A stretch of DNA of 64,000 nt, from contig CAJUGI010000004.1 in the NCBI GenBank assembly GCA_910586065.1, positions 124,184 to 188,183 on the forward strand. Reading direction: 5' to 3'. This document shows, one piece after another, positions 51,591-59,432 of the stretch (the stretch's first letter is position 1; each line of letters opens with the position of its first letter). The translations under genes were made by a program, and so were the position numbers. Under the pieces are notes generated by a model. The model was given only the letters and a program-made list of their open reading frames with translations. It made no database searches and was not told the origin of the DNA. The DNA is from an uncultured Christensenella sp. (GTDB lineage Bacteria; Bacillota; Clostridia; Christensenellales; Borkfalkiaceae).

Positions 51591-53650
51591 GGCGGCGTAT
51601 GAAAGCAATTACAAAACGGTTTTTATATACAATACTCACGGCTGTTTTGTGTTTGGTAACGGTAATTTGCGGGCAAGTAACGTTGTCCGCATCTGCCGAT
51701 ACGGGCGCAGACAGCGTACAGGCAATCTACGAAAGCACTAACGTCTTGAATAACCTTAAAGACTCTACTATCGGAGGCAAAGAGTTTGATTTAGCGGACT
51801 ATCCGCATAATTCGGGCGGCAAGCCGCAGATTATATCCTTCGTAGAGTTCTGTTATTCTTATTACGCTGAAAAGCAAACGGATTACGGGCTTTACGTCTA
51901 TGTCTATAATCCGCAGGATACGGCGTTCGATATGTCAACCGAGCGGAATAAAATTCAGCTTACCTACTGCGATAGGACAAGCTATTCAAAATACACGTTA
52001 GAGTTTCTAAACTATTCCACCGAAGCGGGCTATGAAGGTCGGTTCTGGAAGTTCAAGGTAAAGCTCACGGACAGCCAAAAGTCCGATATATTACGGGAGT
52101 TGGACGAAAACGAACGAATTTACAAAATCAGCGGTATTGAGTTATCTTACAAAAATCAAGTTACGGAATACGCATGCGGACAGACTTACACCTATAAGGG
52201 GTATGCGCTGGGCTACGGTTCGGAGCTTGCTGCAAGCGATACGCTTTCTTGCAAGGTGGACGGGCTGGAAAAGTATTTATCGCTGGACGTACATAGCACT
52301 TTCTTTCGTGGTAACGGCACTAACGGAAAGAAATATATACAGGACACATTACACAGCGTTTATTTTTCCGTTCCCAACTCAATTATAGATGAGTACGGCA
52401 AGATGACCGCCGTTCACGCAACTTGGCTTAACGCTTACACCGCGCCTGCGCTTGTTACAGGCAACAGCAGCCATTACGAAACTATGCTTGAGCATATAGG
52501 CGAAGAAATAGGCGTTCCCGAAACTTACGAAAATTTAAGGTTTAAGTACAGCTTCCGTACGGAAGAAGATTTGAATAACACGTCCATAGGCGGAGTGCAT
52601 TTTTCGGGGTATTACTACGGCTACAATTACCCGTCTAAACTATCAAGCAATATCGTGAACGATATAACCAACCTGCATTGGCTGTTTAAAGCGGAAAACG
52701 GCGATGCCGATACCTACGACGTGCCGAGCGAGGACATTTTAGACTATATGAGCAGATACACCGCACAGCACGGCGGCGAACTCGTAAACAACCGGTACAG
52801 CAAGGCGTTGTTTTCAAGCGTAGACAGCTCTTTCACCGATATAAATATCCGTGCGGACGATACGTACTCGCTCACGTCTGAAATCATAAAGCAAAGCTGG
52901 TGGGAAAAGCTGTTCGGTACTTCGCACGTTGAAGCGATAGAAGAGTTTAACAATATTAAAGCCATTGAAGCAGTTGACTATAACGACGTAATAAATCTTG
53001 CGAACGTACAGCTATGCAAAAAATACTACGTTGACGATTCCGATTATTTCGAGTTCAGCGACTTTTGCAAGACGGCTAAACGCAAAAACGAAACGGTGTA
53101 TTTATTTCGTTATAAACAGTCCGAATACTTTTCTGCGGAAGTTTACGAGGGAACTTGGAAGCGTACTTGGACGCTTAACACAGGCGGACCGGCCATAGCT
53201 CCCGGCTACGTCTATTCTTACGAAAACGACGATACCAACGCTTTTATAATGCAGCAATGGGTGCAGCTTGACTTTGACATTATAGACCTTACATTTACTA
53301 AGGACGACGTTGAAACGGTAATACCCGTAATTATGTCGCCTATGGATATAGCGGCAGACGGCGCACCGCCCGTAATTACAACGAAAAACAATCTTCAATG
53401 GTGGCAAATACTTTTAGGCATTATTGCGCTTATTGTAATTATCTGGCTTTTATTAAAGTTTGCACCGCTCATTATTTACGGGCTGTTCAAGCTCATAGCT
53501 CTACCGTTCAAGGCAATAGGCTCATTGCATAAACGCCGAAAAGAACGAAAACGAGAAAAAGCCTATGAAGATGCTTGGGACGATTATCTTGATGCTGAAC
53601 ATTACGACTTTGACGACTTGGAATTTTACGACGGCGAAGATTGGTGGTAA
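51587..53650 (+). CDS. Large secreted membrane protein of the element
   Basis: The 687-residue protein has a signal peptide (about 8-35, ending near LSASADTGA), a long ectodomain (about 40-600) and a membrane segment (about 604-635, WQILLGIIALIVIIWLLLKFAPLIIYGLFKLI). A short cytoplasmic tail follows, basic then acidic (RRKERKREKAYEDAWDDY...DFDDLEFYDGEDWW). No domain is recognised. The plan of one large ectodomain with a C-terminal anchor resembles a receptor-binding or minor coat protein, which is only an inference. The start overlaps the preceding gene. Confidence 0.65.
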   Translation: MRRRMKAITKRFLYTILTAVLCLVTVICGQVTLSASADTGADSVQAIYESTNVLNNLKDSTIGGKEFDLADYPHNSGGKPQIISFVEFCYSYYAEKQTDYGLYVYVYNPQDTAFDMSTERNKIQLTYCDRTSYSKYTLEFLNYSTEAGYEGRFWKFKVKLTDSQKSDILRELDENERIYKISGIELSYKNQVTEYACGQTYTYKGYALGYGSELAASDTLSCKVDGLEKYLSLDVHSTFFRGNGTNGKKYIQDTLHSVYFSVPNSIIDEYGKMTAVHATWLNAYTAPALVTGNSSHYETMLEHIGEEIGVPETYENLRFKYSFRTEEDLNNTSIGGVHFSGYYYGYNYPSKLSSNIVNDITNLHWLFKAENGDADTYDVPSEDILDYMSRYTAQHGGELVNNRYSKALFSSVDSSFTDINIRADDTYSLTSEIIKQSWWEKLFGTSHVEAIEEFNNIKAIEAVDYNDVINLANVQLCKKYYVDDSDYFEFSDFCKTAKRKNETVYLFRYKQSEYFSAEVYEGTWKRTWTLNTGGPAIAPGYVYSYENDDTNAFIMQQWVQLDFDIIDLTFTKDDVETVIPVIMSPMDIAADGAPPVITTKNNLQWWQILLGIIALIVIIWLLLKFAPLIIYGLFKLIALPFKAIGSLHKRRKERKREKAYEDAWDDYLDAEHYDFDDLEFYDGEDWW

Positions 53651-53676
53651 CAAGCTAAAAGCACAATAAGACGAAG

Positions 53677-53710
53677 TGCGCCGACGGTTCTTTTAAGATC
53701 CGCCGGCGCA
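53677..53710 (+). other. GC-rich hairpin between secreted and assembly genes
   Basis: TGCGCCGACGG (53677-53687) pairs, with one mismatch, with CCGCCGGCGCA (53700-53710). It has no T-run, so it may stabilise or process mRNA rather than terminate. Confidence 0.5.
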
Positions 53711-53733
53711 AATAAAAATTTTAAGGAGTTGTT

Positions 53734-53832
53734 ATGAAAACATTAAAACGTATAATCGCCGTTACGGTGATTATATTGCTTGCGTTTGCCGTTAGTTATC
53801 TCATATATACGGGGGTACAGGTAAATGCGTAG
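53734..53832 (+). CDS. 32-residue single-span membrane peptide
   Basis: It follows an AAGGAG ribosome site. The product is basic at the N-terminus (MKTLKRI) and then a single hydrophobic helix (AVTVIILLAFAVSYLIY) with a short GVQVNA tail. It overlaps the ATPase start by 8 bases, so it is translated in the same operon. It could be a tiny coat-like or accessory membrane subunit; too short for family assignment. Confidence 0.55.
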   Translation: MKTLKRIIAVTVIILLAFAVSYLIYTGVQVNA

Positions 53833-55939
53833 AGCAATCAATATCATATTCACACTAATGATAAGCGTCGGGCTAATACTGCTCGGCGTATTTATTTTCA
53901 GATCGTCCTATCTTCGGTTTTGGGAAACCTTGCAAGATTTCGGGCGGTCTATCGGGTACTACTTTTGTGAAGTATTTGGAATACCGCACAACATAACACC
54001 CACTGTCAACGACTTAACGCAAATAACGGACAAGCCTTCTATACTCCCCGATAACTTTGACGGGTTCAAAAATAACGCACTCATTTATTTTTCGCTTTTA
54101 GTGGATAAAGGCAATTTTAACGGTTGGTTAAGCCATATTGCGGGGGTAATGGCGGAAATAATGAAGGCGGCAATTATTGTTATCCCGTGTTTTATCGGGC
54201 TTTGGTTCTACATTAAACACCTTTACGGCAAGCACAACACAAAGTACGGCAAAGACACTCTACCCTTGCGTGTATTCAAGTTTATATCACGCTATACCTA
54301 TCAGCCTATAAAGCGGTTCGTTAGGGGATATGTGGCGTTCATTCAAGAAAATAGCTGGATAAAGGTCTGCTGGATAATAGTTTGCATACTGCACCTGAAC
54401 GTTGCGTCGATAGTGTTCGCTTTTCTCGCATATTATTTCTGGTTCGCCGTCGAGTTCGATTTCGGCACGATATATACGCAGATAGTCAAGCTGTTTACGG
54501 ACTTGAAAACACCTTTTATCTATTTTCCTTATTGGACGTTGTTATTTGCGATATATCCGCTGTTTAATCGTTTCAGACAGAGAATTGCGCTCGGCAAGCT
54601 CCGCCGCTATGAAGCCCGTAATTGCGGCTTTATAAACGAACTGCCTATCGTGTCAATTACTTGCGGTTCTATGGGTAAAAAGAAAACGACCGCCATTACG
54701 GATATGGCATTATCGCAGGAAGTAATGTTCAGACAGAAAGCTATGGAAATATTGCAACGTGGCGATATGAAATTCCCGTACTTTTCGTGGATAGAGTTCG
54801 AGAAAGAATTACAGGCTTGTATGGAACACGGCACGGTCTATAACCTTGCAACCGCAAAAGATTGGGTAAGATTGAAGCGGGAAAGGTTTTTTCGTCATAA
54901 CAATGTAGCTTTACAACTTTACGGTTATGACGTTTGCAGGTACGGCTTTACTTATGACGACGGCTTGAGCGTATGCAATCTGTTCGACGTTTTAGAAACG
55001 TATGCACAAGCCTATTTTATCTACGTTATAGAGAGCAGTTTAATAGTCGCAAACTATTCTATACGAACGGACAACCGTTTGATAGACGAAGGCAACTTTC
55101 CGATATGGCTTACGGACTTTTTTCCGAAGAATTACCGCCGTTGTAGTCGGCACGCTCACATACTCGATTTCGATATTTTAAGGCTCGGCAAGAAGGTCAT
55201 AGAGAATAATCCCAACGCCGGTAGCTTTGAGTTCGGCGTGGTGGCAATTTCGGAAGTCGGCAAGGAACGGGGCAACAATCTGGAACTTAAAGAAGTTAAG
55301 AAAGGCAAAGACGAAGCTAATCAGAAAAACGACCTTTTCAATAGCTGGCTCAAAATGTGTCGGCATAGCGCAACAGTAGATAACTTCCCCTTTATAAAAG
55401 TCTTTACGGATGAACAACGACCGGAAAGCTGGGGAGCTGACGCCCGTGATTTATGCGATATAGTCAATATAGTAAATTCGTCCGAAGGCAAGCTCGCCCT
55501 GCCCTTTTACACTATTGAAGATATGATTTCGGAAATAGCGTTCAACAAGTTCATTAACCTTTATTACGATTTCCGTTTCAGACGTGGCGACAATACCTTA
55601 CTCGTTCATATTCTTAAAAGCGTTACGGCGTGGCTTTGGAAAAGAAATATCAAGGTTTACAACACCTACGGATATAACGTACTGAAAATCGAAAAAGAGC
55701 GCGGAACTATGGACGGCAAGGTTGACAAGAAAAAATACTACATAATGAACCGCAAAATTTATGCGCGGCGTTTTTCTACGGACTGTTTCTCGGACTATTT
55801 CAACGATATGGCAAGACAATCAAGGGTTGGTATTGACGATTACAGGGAATACGTTACGGAACGTGCAAGCGTGGACGAGCTGAAAGCGCAGAATAGCTAT
55901 TTTATGAATGCGCTCTACGGAATAGGCGGTGAGTCGTGA
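53825..55939 (+). CDS. Multi-spanning P-loop ATPase (Zot/coupling-protein-like)
   Basis: The 704-residue protein has membrane segments near 7-25, 112-131, 179-209 and 230-248. A cytosolic ATPase domain follows with a P-loop-like SITCGSMGKKKTTAI (about 277-291) in which Lys replaces the last Gly of the usual GxxxxGKT. A hydrophobic strand ending in a Glu (FGVVAISEVGKERG) suggests Walker B. RHSATVDNFPFIKVFTDEQRPESW resembles the motor motif of Zot, FtsK and VirD4-like DNA pumps. The N-terminal membrane topology favours a coupling-protein relation over classic Zot. Confidence 0.6.
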   Translation: MRRAINIIFTLMISVGLILLGVFIFRSSYLRFWETLQDFGRSIGYYFCEVFGIPHNITPTVNDLTQITDKPSILPDNFDGFKNNALIYFSLLVDKGNFNGWLSHIAGVMAEIMKAAIIVIPCFIGLWFYIKHLYGKHNTKYGKDTLPLRVFKFISRYTYQPIKRFVRGYVAFIQENSWIKVCWIIVCILHLNVASIVFAFLAYYFWFAVEFDFGTIYTQIVKLFTDLKTPFIYFPYWTLLFAIYPLFNRFRQRIALGKLRRYEARNCGFINELPIVSITCGSMGKKKTTAITDMALSQEVMFRQKAMEILQRGDMKFPYFSWIEFEKELQACMEHGTVYNLATAKDWVRLKRERFFRHNNVALQLYGYDVCRYGFTYDDGLSVCNLFDVLETYAQAYFIYVIESSLIVANYSIRTDNRLIDEGNFPIWLTDFFPKNYRRCSRHAHILDFDILRLGKKVIENNPNAGSFEFGVVAISEVGKERGNNLELKEVKKGKDEANQKNDLFNSWLKMCRHSATVDNFPFIKVFTDEQRPESWGADARDLCDIVNIVNSSEGKLALPFYTIEDMISEIAFNKFINLYYDFRFRRGDNTLLVHILKSVTAWLWKRNIKVYNTYGYNVLKIEKERGTMDGKVDKKKYYIMNRKIYARRFSTDCFSDYFNDMARQSRVGIDDYREYVTERASVDELKAQNSYFMNALYGIGGES

Positions 55940-56658
55940 TAGAAATTAATAACGTCTATAACGCAGACTGCCTTGACGGTATCCGTGAAATGATAAAACA
56001 AAAGCTATTCGTGGACTGCGCTATAACAGATCCGCCCTATCTTAACGGGTATAAAAGCAGCCGGAGAATAAACAAGAGCGATAAGTTTTGTATGGCAATT
56101 CAGGGCGACGATAATCCAAAACTTATAATTGACTTGTTGCCGCTCTTGCACTCGGTAATGAAAGACAATACGCCTTTGTATATGTTTTGCGGTTCTGAAA
56201 AAATAGATTTCTTCAAAGCGGAAACGGAAAAATATTTTACTGTAAAGAACGTTATCGTCTGGGATAAAGGCAATCACACGGCTGGCGATTTAGAAGCGCA
56301 ATACGGCAAGCGTTACGAGTTCATAATTTACGCAAATAAAGGTCGGGCAAAATTTAACAGTAATAAACCCCGCTATGACGATATCTGGTATTTTCCGAGA
56401 GTTGCGGGCGACAAACAGATACACCAAAACCAGAAGCCGACTGATTTAATTTCAAGAATTATAAATCAACACACAAAACGGGGCGACTTGATTTTAGACG
56501 CTTTTATGGGTAGCTTCACTACGGCGGTTGCGGCTTATAAGCTGGGGCGGAATTTTATAGGCTTTGAAATAGACGGCGAGTACTATAAAAGCGGCGCCGA
56601 ACGGTTAAATGCGATAAAAAGTCAGACGTCTATTTTTGATTTCGGGGGTGCGGCTTAA
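55936..56658 (+). CDS. Site-specific DNA methyltransferase (N6-A/N4-C)
   Basis: The 240-residue enzyme starts at GTG overlapping the ATPase stop. The catalytic motif is TDPPYLNGY (near 31) and the SAM-binding motif LILDAFMGSFTTAVAA (near 184), a beta-class order. It lacks a neighbouring restriction enzyme, so it may protect element DNA or mark it for replication. The end overlaps the Rep start (TAATG). Confidence 0.88.
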   Translation: MIEINNVYNADCLDGIREMIKQKLFVDCAITDPPYLNGYKSSRRINKSDKFCMAIQGDDNPKLIIDLLPLLHSVMKDNTPLYMFCGSEKIDFFKAETEKYFTVKNVIVWDKGNHTAGDLEAQYGKRYEFIIYANKGRAKFNSNKPRYDDIWYFPRVAGDKQIHQNQKPTDLISRIINQHTKRGDLILDAFMGSFTTAVAAYKLGRNFIGFEIDGEYYKSGAERLNAIKSQTSIFDFGGAA

Positions 56659-57815
56659 TGTCGCACAGGCAACAACAGCCTAAGCCCGTAGGCGGCTTTT
56701 ATCCGCAGACGAAAGTATATAACGACGGCAGTCATTATATAGCCATACCGCACACCGAGCGCCCTTACCGCCCGAAGAAAAAGCACGTCGAAGAAGTAAT
56801 CAGCGTGCCGCTGCCGTCGGGTATCTTAACAGCGGAAACGGTTGACGGGCTTAATAGCAAATCAAACGATGAACAGCCGCAGGAAACCGAATGTGAGCCT
56901 GTAATTGCACCCGTTGAACAACCCGAAGAAAAAGCCGCAGAATTGCCCTTAAAAGCGACGGAAGCTCCGCCCGAAGAAGTTGACGAGCCGACGAACGAAA
57001 AGCCGCCAAAGCTCGAAAATAGCCCTAAAATTGAGCGCAAATTAACACGCAAGCAGTTATTCAACGAGTTGTATGCGCAAACAGTCGGCGTGAAGAAAGC
57101 CGAACGGCGTAAAAAAATCGTTGCCGCAATGTTGCCCTACTTCAAGGACGAACAAAGCGCAAAGAACTTTGTAAATGCGAACTTTGAGCGTAAACGGCGC
57201 AACCTTATTTCACGGCGCATACGGCTGACTCGTAAGGTGAATCTGCAAGATTTCAACTATTTCGTTACATTCACTTATAGCGACGCTTTGCATACGGAAG
57301 TTACTTTCAAGAAAAAGTTAAAGACGGCATTGACGCATTTATACGCCCGTAAAGGCTGGAAATACGTTGGCGTCTGGGAACGCTCACCGAAGAAAAAGCG
57401 GCTGCACTTCCACGGGTTATTCAATGTACCGCAAGGAACTATGCCGGGCTATTTGATTGAAGTAAACGATTACAGTTTAAGTTCGCACCGTCGGCAGATA
57501 ACTCACCAAAACACCTATTTCAACGACCGTTTCGGGCGTTCGGACTTTGAAGCGATAGACGACAGGGCTTCGCTCGGCAAGGCGATTGCCTATATTATGA
57601 AATATCTGGAAAAATCGGGCGAAAAGATTGTCTATTCAAAAGGACTACCGCAATATTTTATTTCCGATATTATGACGGACGATATTATTTGTCCTATCGG
57701 AATTGAAGATAGCAAGCTCTTATTATTCGATGACTTTAACTGCTGGGACGAGGGCGTACTCATAGGCAAGGTTGATGCCGCAACGATAAAACAACTACGT
57801 ACTGCTAATAATTAA
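56658..57815 (+). CDS. HUH replication initiator (G2P/ORF2-like Rep)
   Basis: The 385-residue protein has a Pro/Glu-rich N-terminal third (about 1-125), then a Rep domain with motif 1 FNYFVTFTYSD (near 203), the metal-binding HUH variant RLHFHGLF (HFH near 250) and motif 3 AYIMKYLEKSGE with the likely nicking Tyr (near 311). This is the pattern of rolling-circle initiators of filamentous phages and small plasmids. It nicks and religates one strand at the double-strand origin. It is last in the ATPase-methylase-Rep run. Confidence 0.8.
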   Translation: MSHRQQQPKPVGGFYPQTKVYNDGSHYIAIPHTERPYRPKKKHVEEVISVPLPSGILTAETVDGLNSKSNDEQPQETECEPVIAPVEQPEEKAAELPLKATEAPPEEVDEPTNEKPPKLENSPKIERKLTRKQLFNELYAQTVGVKKAERRKKIVAAMLPYFKDEQSAKNFVNANFERKRRNLISRRIRLTRKVNLQDFNYFVTFTYSDALHTEVTFKKKLKTALTHLYARKGWKYVGVWERSPKKKRLHFHGLFNVPQGTMPGYLIEVNDYSLSSHRRQITHQNTYFNDRFGRSDFEAIDDRASLGKAIAYIMKYLEKSGEKIVYSKGLPQYFISDIMTDDIICPIGIEDSKLLLFDDFNCWDEGVLIGKVDAATIKQLRTANN

Positions 57816-57830
57816 ATGTTATTTGCATAA

Positions 57831-57866
57831 GATATATTGACAATATATCGTAATTATGATATAATT
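57831..57866 (+). promoter_or_regulatory. Toxin-antitoxin promoter with two palindromic operators
   Basis: TTGACA (57837-57842) and TATAAT (57860-57865) with a 17-base spacer. GATATAT-N5-ATATATC (57831-57849) covers the -35 and AATTAT-GAT-ATAATT (57852-57866) covers the -10, suiting autorepression. Confidence 0.75.
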
Positions 57867-57894
57867 GCGGTATCAAAAAACAAGGAGAATATTT

Positions 57895-58146
57895 ATGCCT
57901 AATATTAGACCTTCGGCGGATATACGCAACAATTATCCCGAAATTTCAAGACAATGTAAGGAAACGGGGCAGCCCGTTTATATCACCGTAAACGGAAAAG
58001 GCGATGCGGCATTGATTGATATTGCCGTTTTGGACGAACTGTACGCAAGAATTGACTTGTATGAAAAACTGTCCGTCGGTATCAGGGATATAGAGCAAGG
58101 CAGAACAAAAACGCACGAAGAAGTTTTTGCAAAATTCAAGGGGTAA
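57895..58146 (+). CDS. Phd/YefM-type antitoxin
   Basis: The 83-residue protein begins MPNIRPSADIRNNYPEISRQC, the Phd/YefM N-terminal DNA-binding pattern, with the middle VYITVNGKGDAALIDIAVLDEL. The acidic C-terminus would mask the toxin. ATG 57895 follows AAGGAG; an upstream in-frame extension begins inside the -10 and is excluded. It is 3 bases from the toxin gene. Confidence 0.88.
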   Translation: MPNIRPSADIRNNYPEISRQCKETGQPVYITVNGKGDAALIDIAVLDELYARIDLYEKLSVGIRDIEQGRTKTHEEVFAKFKG

Positions 58147-58149
58147 TTT

Positions 58150-58452
58150 ATGTACGAACTCATTTACGCGGAAGAAGCGGACAACGATTTAACTGCAATA
58201 TTTAACTATATAGCAGAAGACAGTGTAGAGCGTGCAAGGAATTATCTCGGTAAAATCGAACAATGTATTTTGCAACTGAAAGACTTTCCGGAAATCGGTG
58301 TAGAAAGCAGATATGCAGAGCTTAGGGCTTTGGGGATAAAACTTTTGTCGTTTGAAAATTATATTATTTTCCATACGGTGAATAGTAAAAATCAGACGGT
58401 AAATATTATCCGTGTGCTGCACGGCTCGGTGAACTACCGCAAATTATTTTGA
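58150..58452 (+). CDS. RelE/ParE-family toxin
   Basis: The 100-residue protein has the ParE fold signature: YELIYAEEADNDLTAIFNYI at the N-terminus, LKDFPEIGVESRY in the middle and VNIIRVLHGSVNYRKLF at the end. ParE toxins poison gyrase, whereas RelE relatives cleave mRNA; the sequence favours ParE. With the antitoxin it would stabilise the element. Confidence 0.88.
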   Translation: MYELIYAEEADNDLTAIFNYIAEDSVERARNYLGKIEQCILQLKDFPEIGVESRYAELRALGIKLLSFENYIIFHTVNSKNQTVNIIRVLHGSVNYRKLF

Positions 58453-58512
58453 ACAAAAGACAATACGCACGGCAAATAACTGAATATTGCAAACGATTAT
58501 AAAAAGGGTTAT

Positions 58513-58597
58513 AAAACGGAAAGCCGTGCGGCGGTTTCCGCGGGGCGCGATTCGCAAGCGGTTCAGCGCGAACGCCCCGCCCGCCGCACTCCGTTTT
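58513..58597. other. GC-rich palindrome 1, candidate origin or packaging hairpin
   Basis: Nested arms: AAAACGGA (58513) with TCCGTTTT (58590), GTGCGGCGG (58526) with CCGCCGCAC (58581) and GCGGGGCG (58540) with CGCCCCGC (58573). It is noncoding and lies just after the Rep and toxin-antitoxin genes. Confidence 0.6.
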
Positions 58598-58626
58598 CCG
58601 CATTTTATCGGTTCATTCAGTTAGGG

Positions 58627-58687
58627 GGCGTGTGCTTGTCTTCGGCGCGCGCCAGCGCGCCGACTTGTATCAAGACAAGCACACGCC
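58627..58687. other. GC-rich palindrome 2, nested cruciform
   Basis: A perfect 16-bp outer stem joins GGCGTGTGCTTGTCTT (58627-58642) and AAGACAAGCACACGCC (58672-58687). It encloses a perfect 8-bp inner hairpin, CGGCGCGC-GCCA-GCGCGCCG (58643-58662). No T-run follows, so it is not an ordinary terminator. Confidence 0.65.
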
Positions 58688-58801
58688 ACGATCTCAAAGT
58701 GGATTCCTATTGTGCGTTTTAATGTTGACAGGTATGACATATTTAAGTAGGAAAATTATTATGTTTTACAAGAATTTGAGTTTAGAGTTTTAGAATTATT
58801 G

Positions 58802-58830
58802 TTGAAAAATATTGCAATTTATTTTATAAT
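58802..58830 (+). promoter_or_regulatory. Promoter of zinc-ribbon gene
   Basis: TTGAAA (58802-58807) and TATAAT (58825-58830) with a 17-base spacer. Confidence 0.7.
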
Positions 58831-58884
58831 TATAGGGGTTATTATCTAAAGGTTAATTACATTTTATTTCGCAGGTATATTATT

Positions 58885-59364
58885 ATGAAAAAATGTTTGC
58901 GTTGTCAGCTTAATTATGTTGAAGATTATGAAAATTATTGTGACGTTTGCTTAGCTGAAATTGAGAAAAATATCAAGCCGCAATATAATAAAGATTTGAT
59001 TTTGATAAATGAGATTAATGAAAAAGAAATAAAATTACAAATTACGGCTAATCAGATTTTTCAGGTGGTCCGCTATTTGAATTATAACTATGGGGAGTAC
59101 AGTATTTATAATTCTGAAAATCAGTTATCTTATCGAAATGTTCTTAACAAATTATTGACGTCATTCCGATATGGGAAGAAAAAATTTGATTGCGGCGCGG
59201 GTTTCGCGTATGTGTTCGATGAATCGGAAATATGGAGGGAATACTTTTTAGCAAATGACAATTATAGAGAGATTTTAATTCGTAGAAAATTAAATTGTTT
59301 TGCTGACCTATTGTTTGCAGCTAAACAGTGGCACTCATTACCAAATAAGTCTCGCAGGGTTTGA
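58885..59364 (+). CDS. Zinc-ribbon hypothetical protein
   Basis: The 159-residue protein has an N-terminal zinc ribbon (CLRCQ at 4-8 and CDVCL at 19-23) and a helical C-terminal part with no recognised domain. Codon use and AT-richness match the downstream restriction genes rather than the rolling-circle element. It may be a regulator or accessory protein of the defence island; unproven. Confidence 0.6.
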   Translation: MKKCLRCQLNYVEDYENYCDVCLAEIEKNIKPQYNKDLILINEINEKEIKLQITANQIFQVVRYLNYNYGEYSIYNSENQLSYRNVLNKLLTSFRYGKKKFDCGAGFAYVFDESEIWREYFLANDNYREILIRRKLNCFADLLFAAKQWHSLPNKSRRV

Positions 59365-59371
59365 GTTATCA

Positions 59372-59400
59372 TTGACTTTAATATGGAATTTTGATATAAT
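59372..59400 (+). promoter_or_regulatory. Promoter of the DUF262-hsdMS genes
   Basis: TTGACT (59372-59377) and TATAAT (59395-59400) with a 17-base spacer, about 32 bases before the DUF262 gene. Confidence 0.8.
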
Positions 59401-59432
59401 TTATTTTGTAATTTTAAGTTTTTGGGGTTTTT

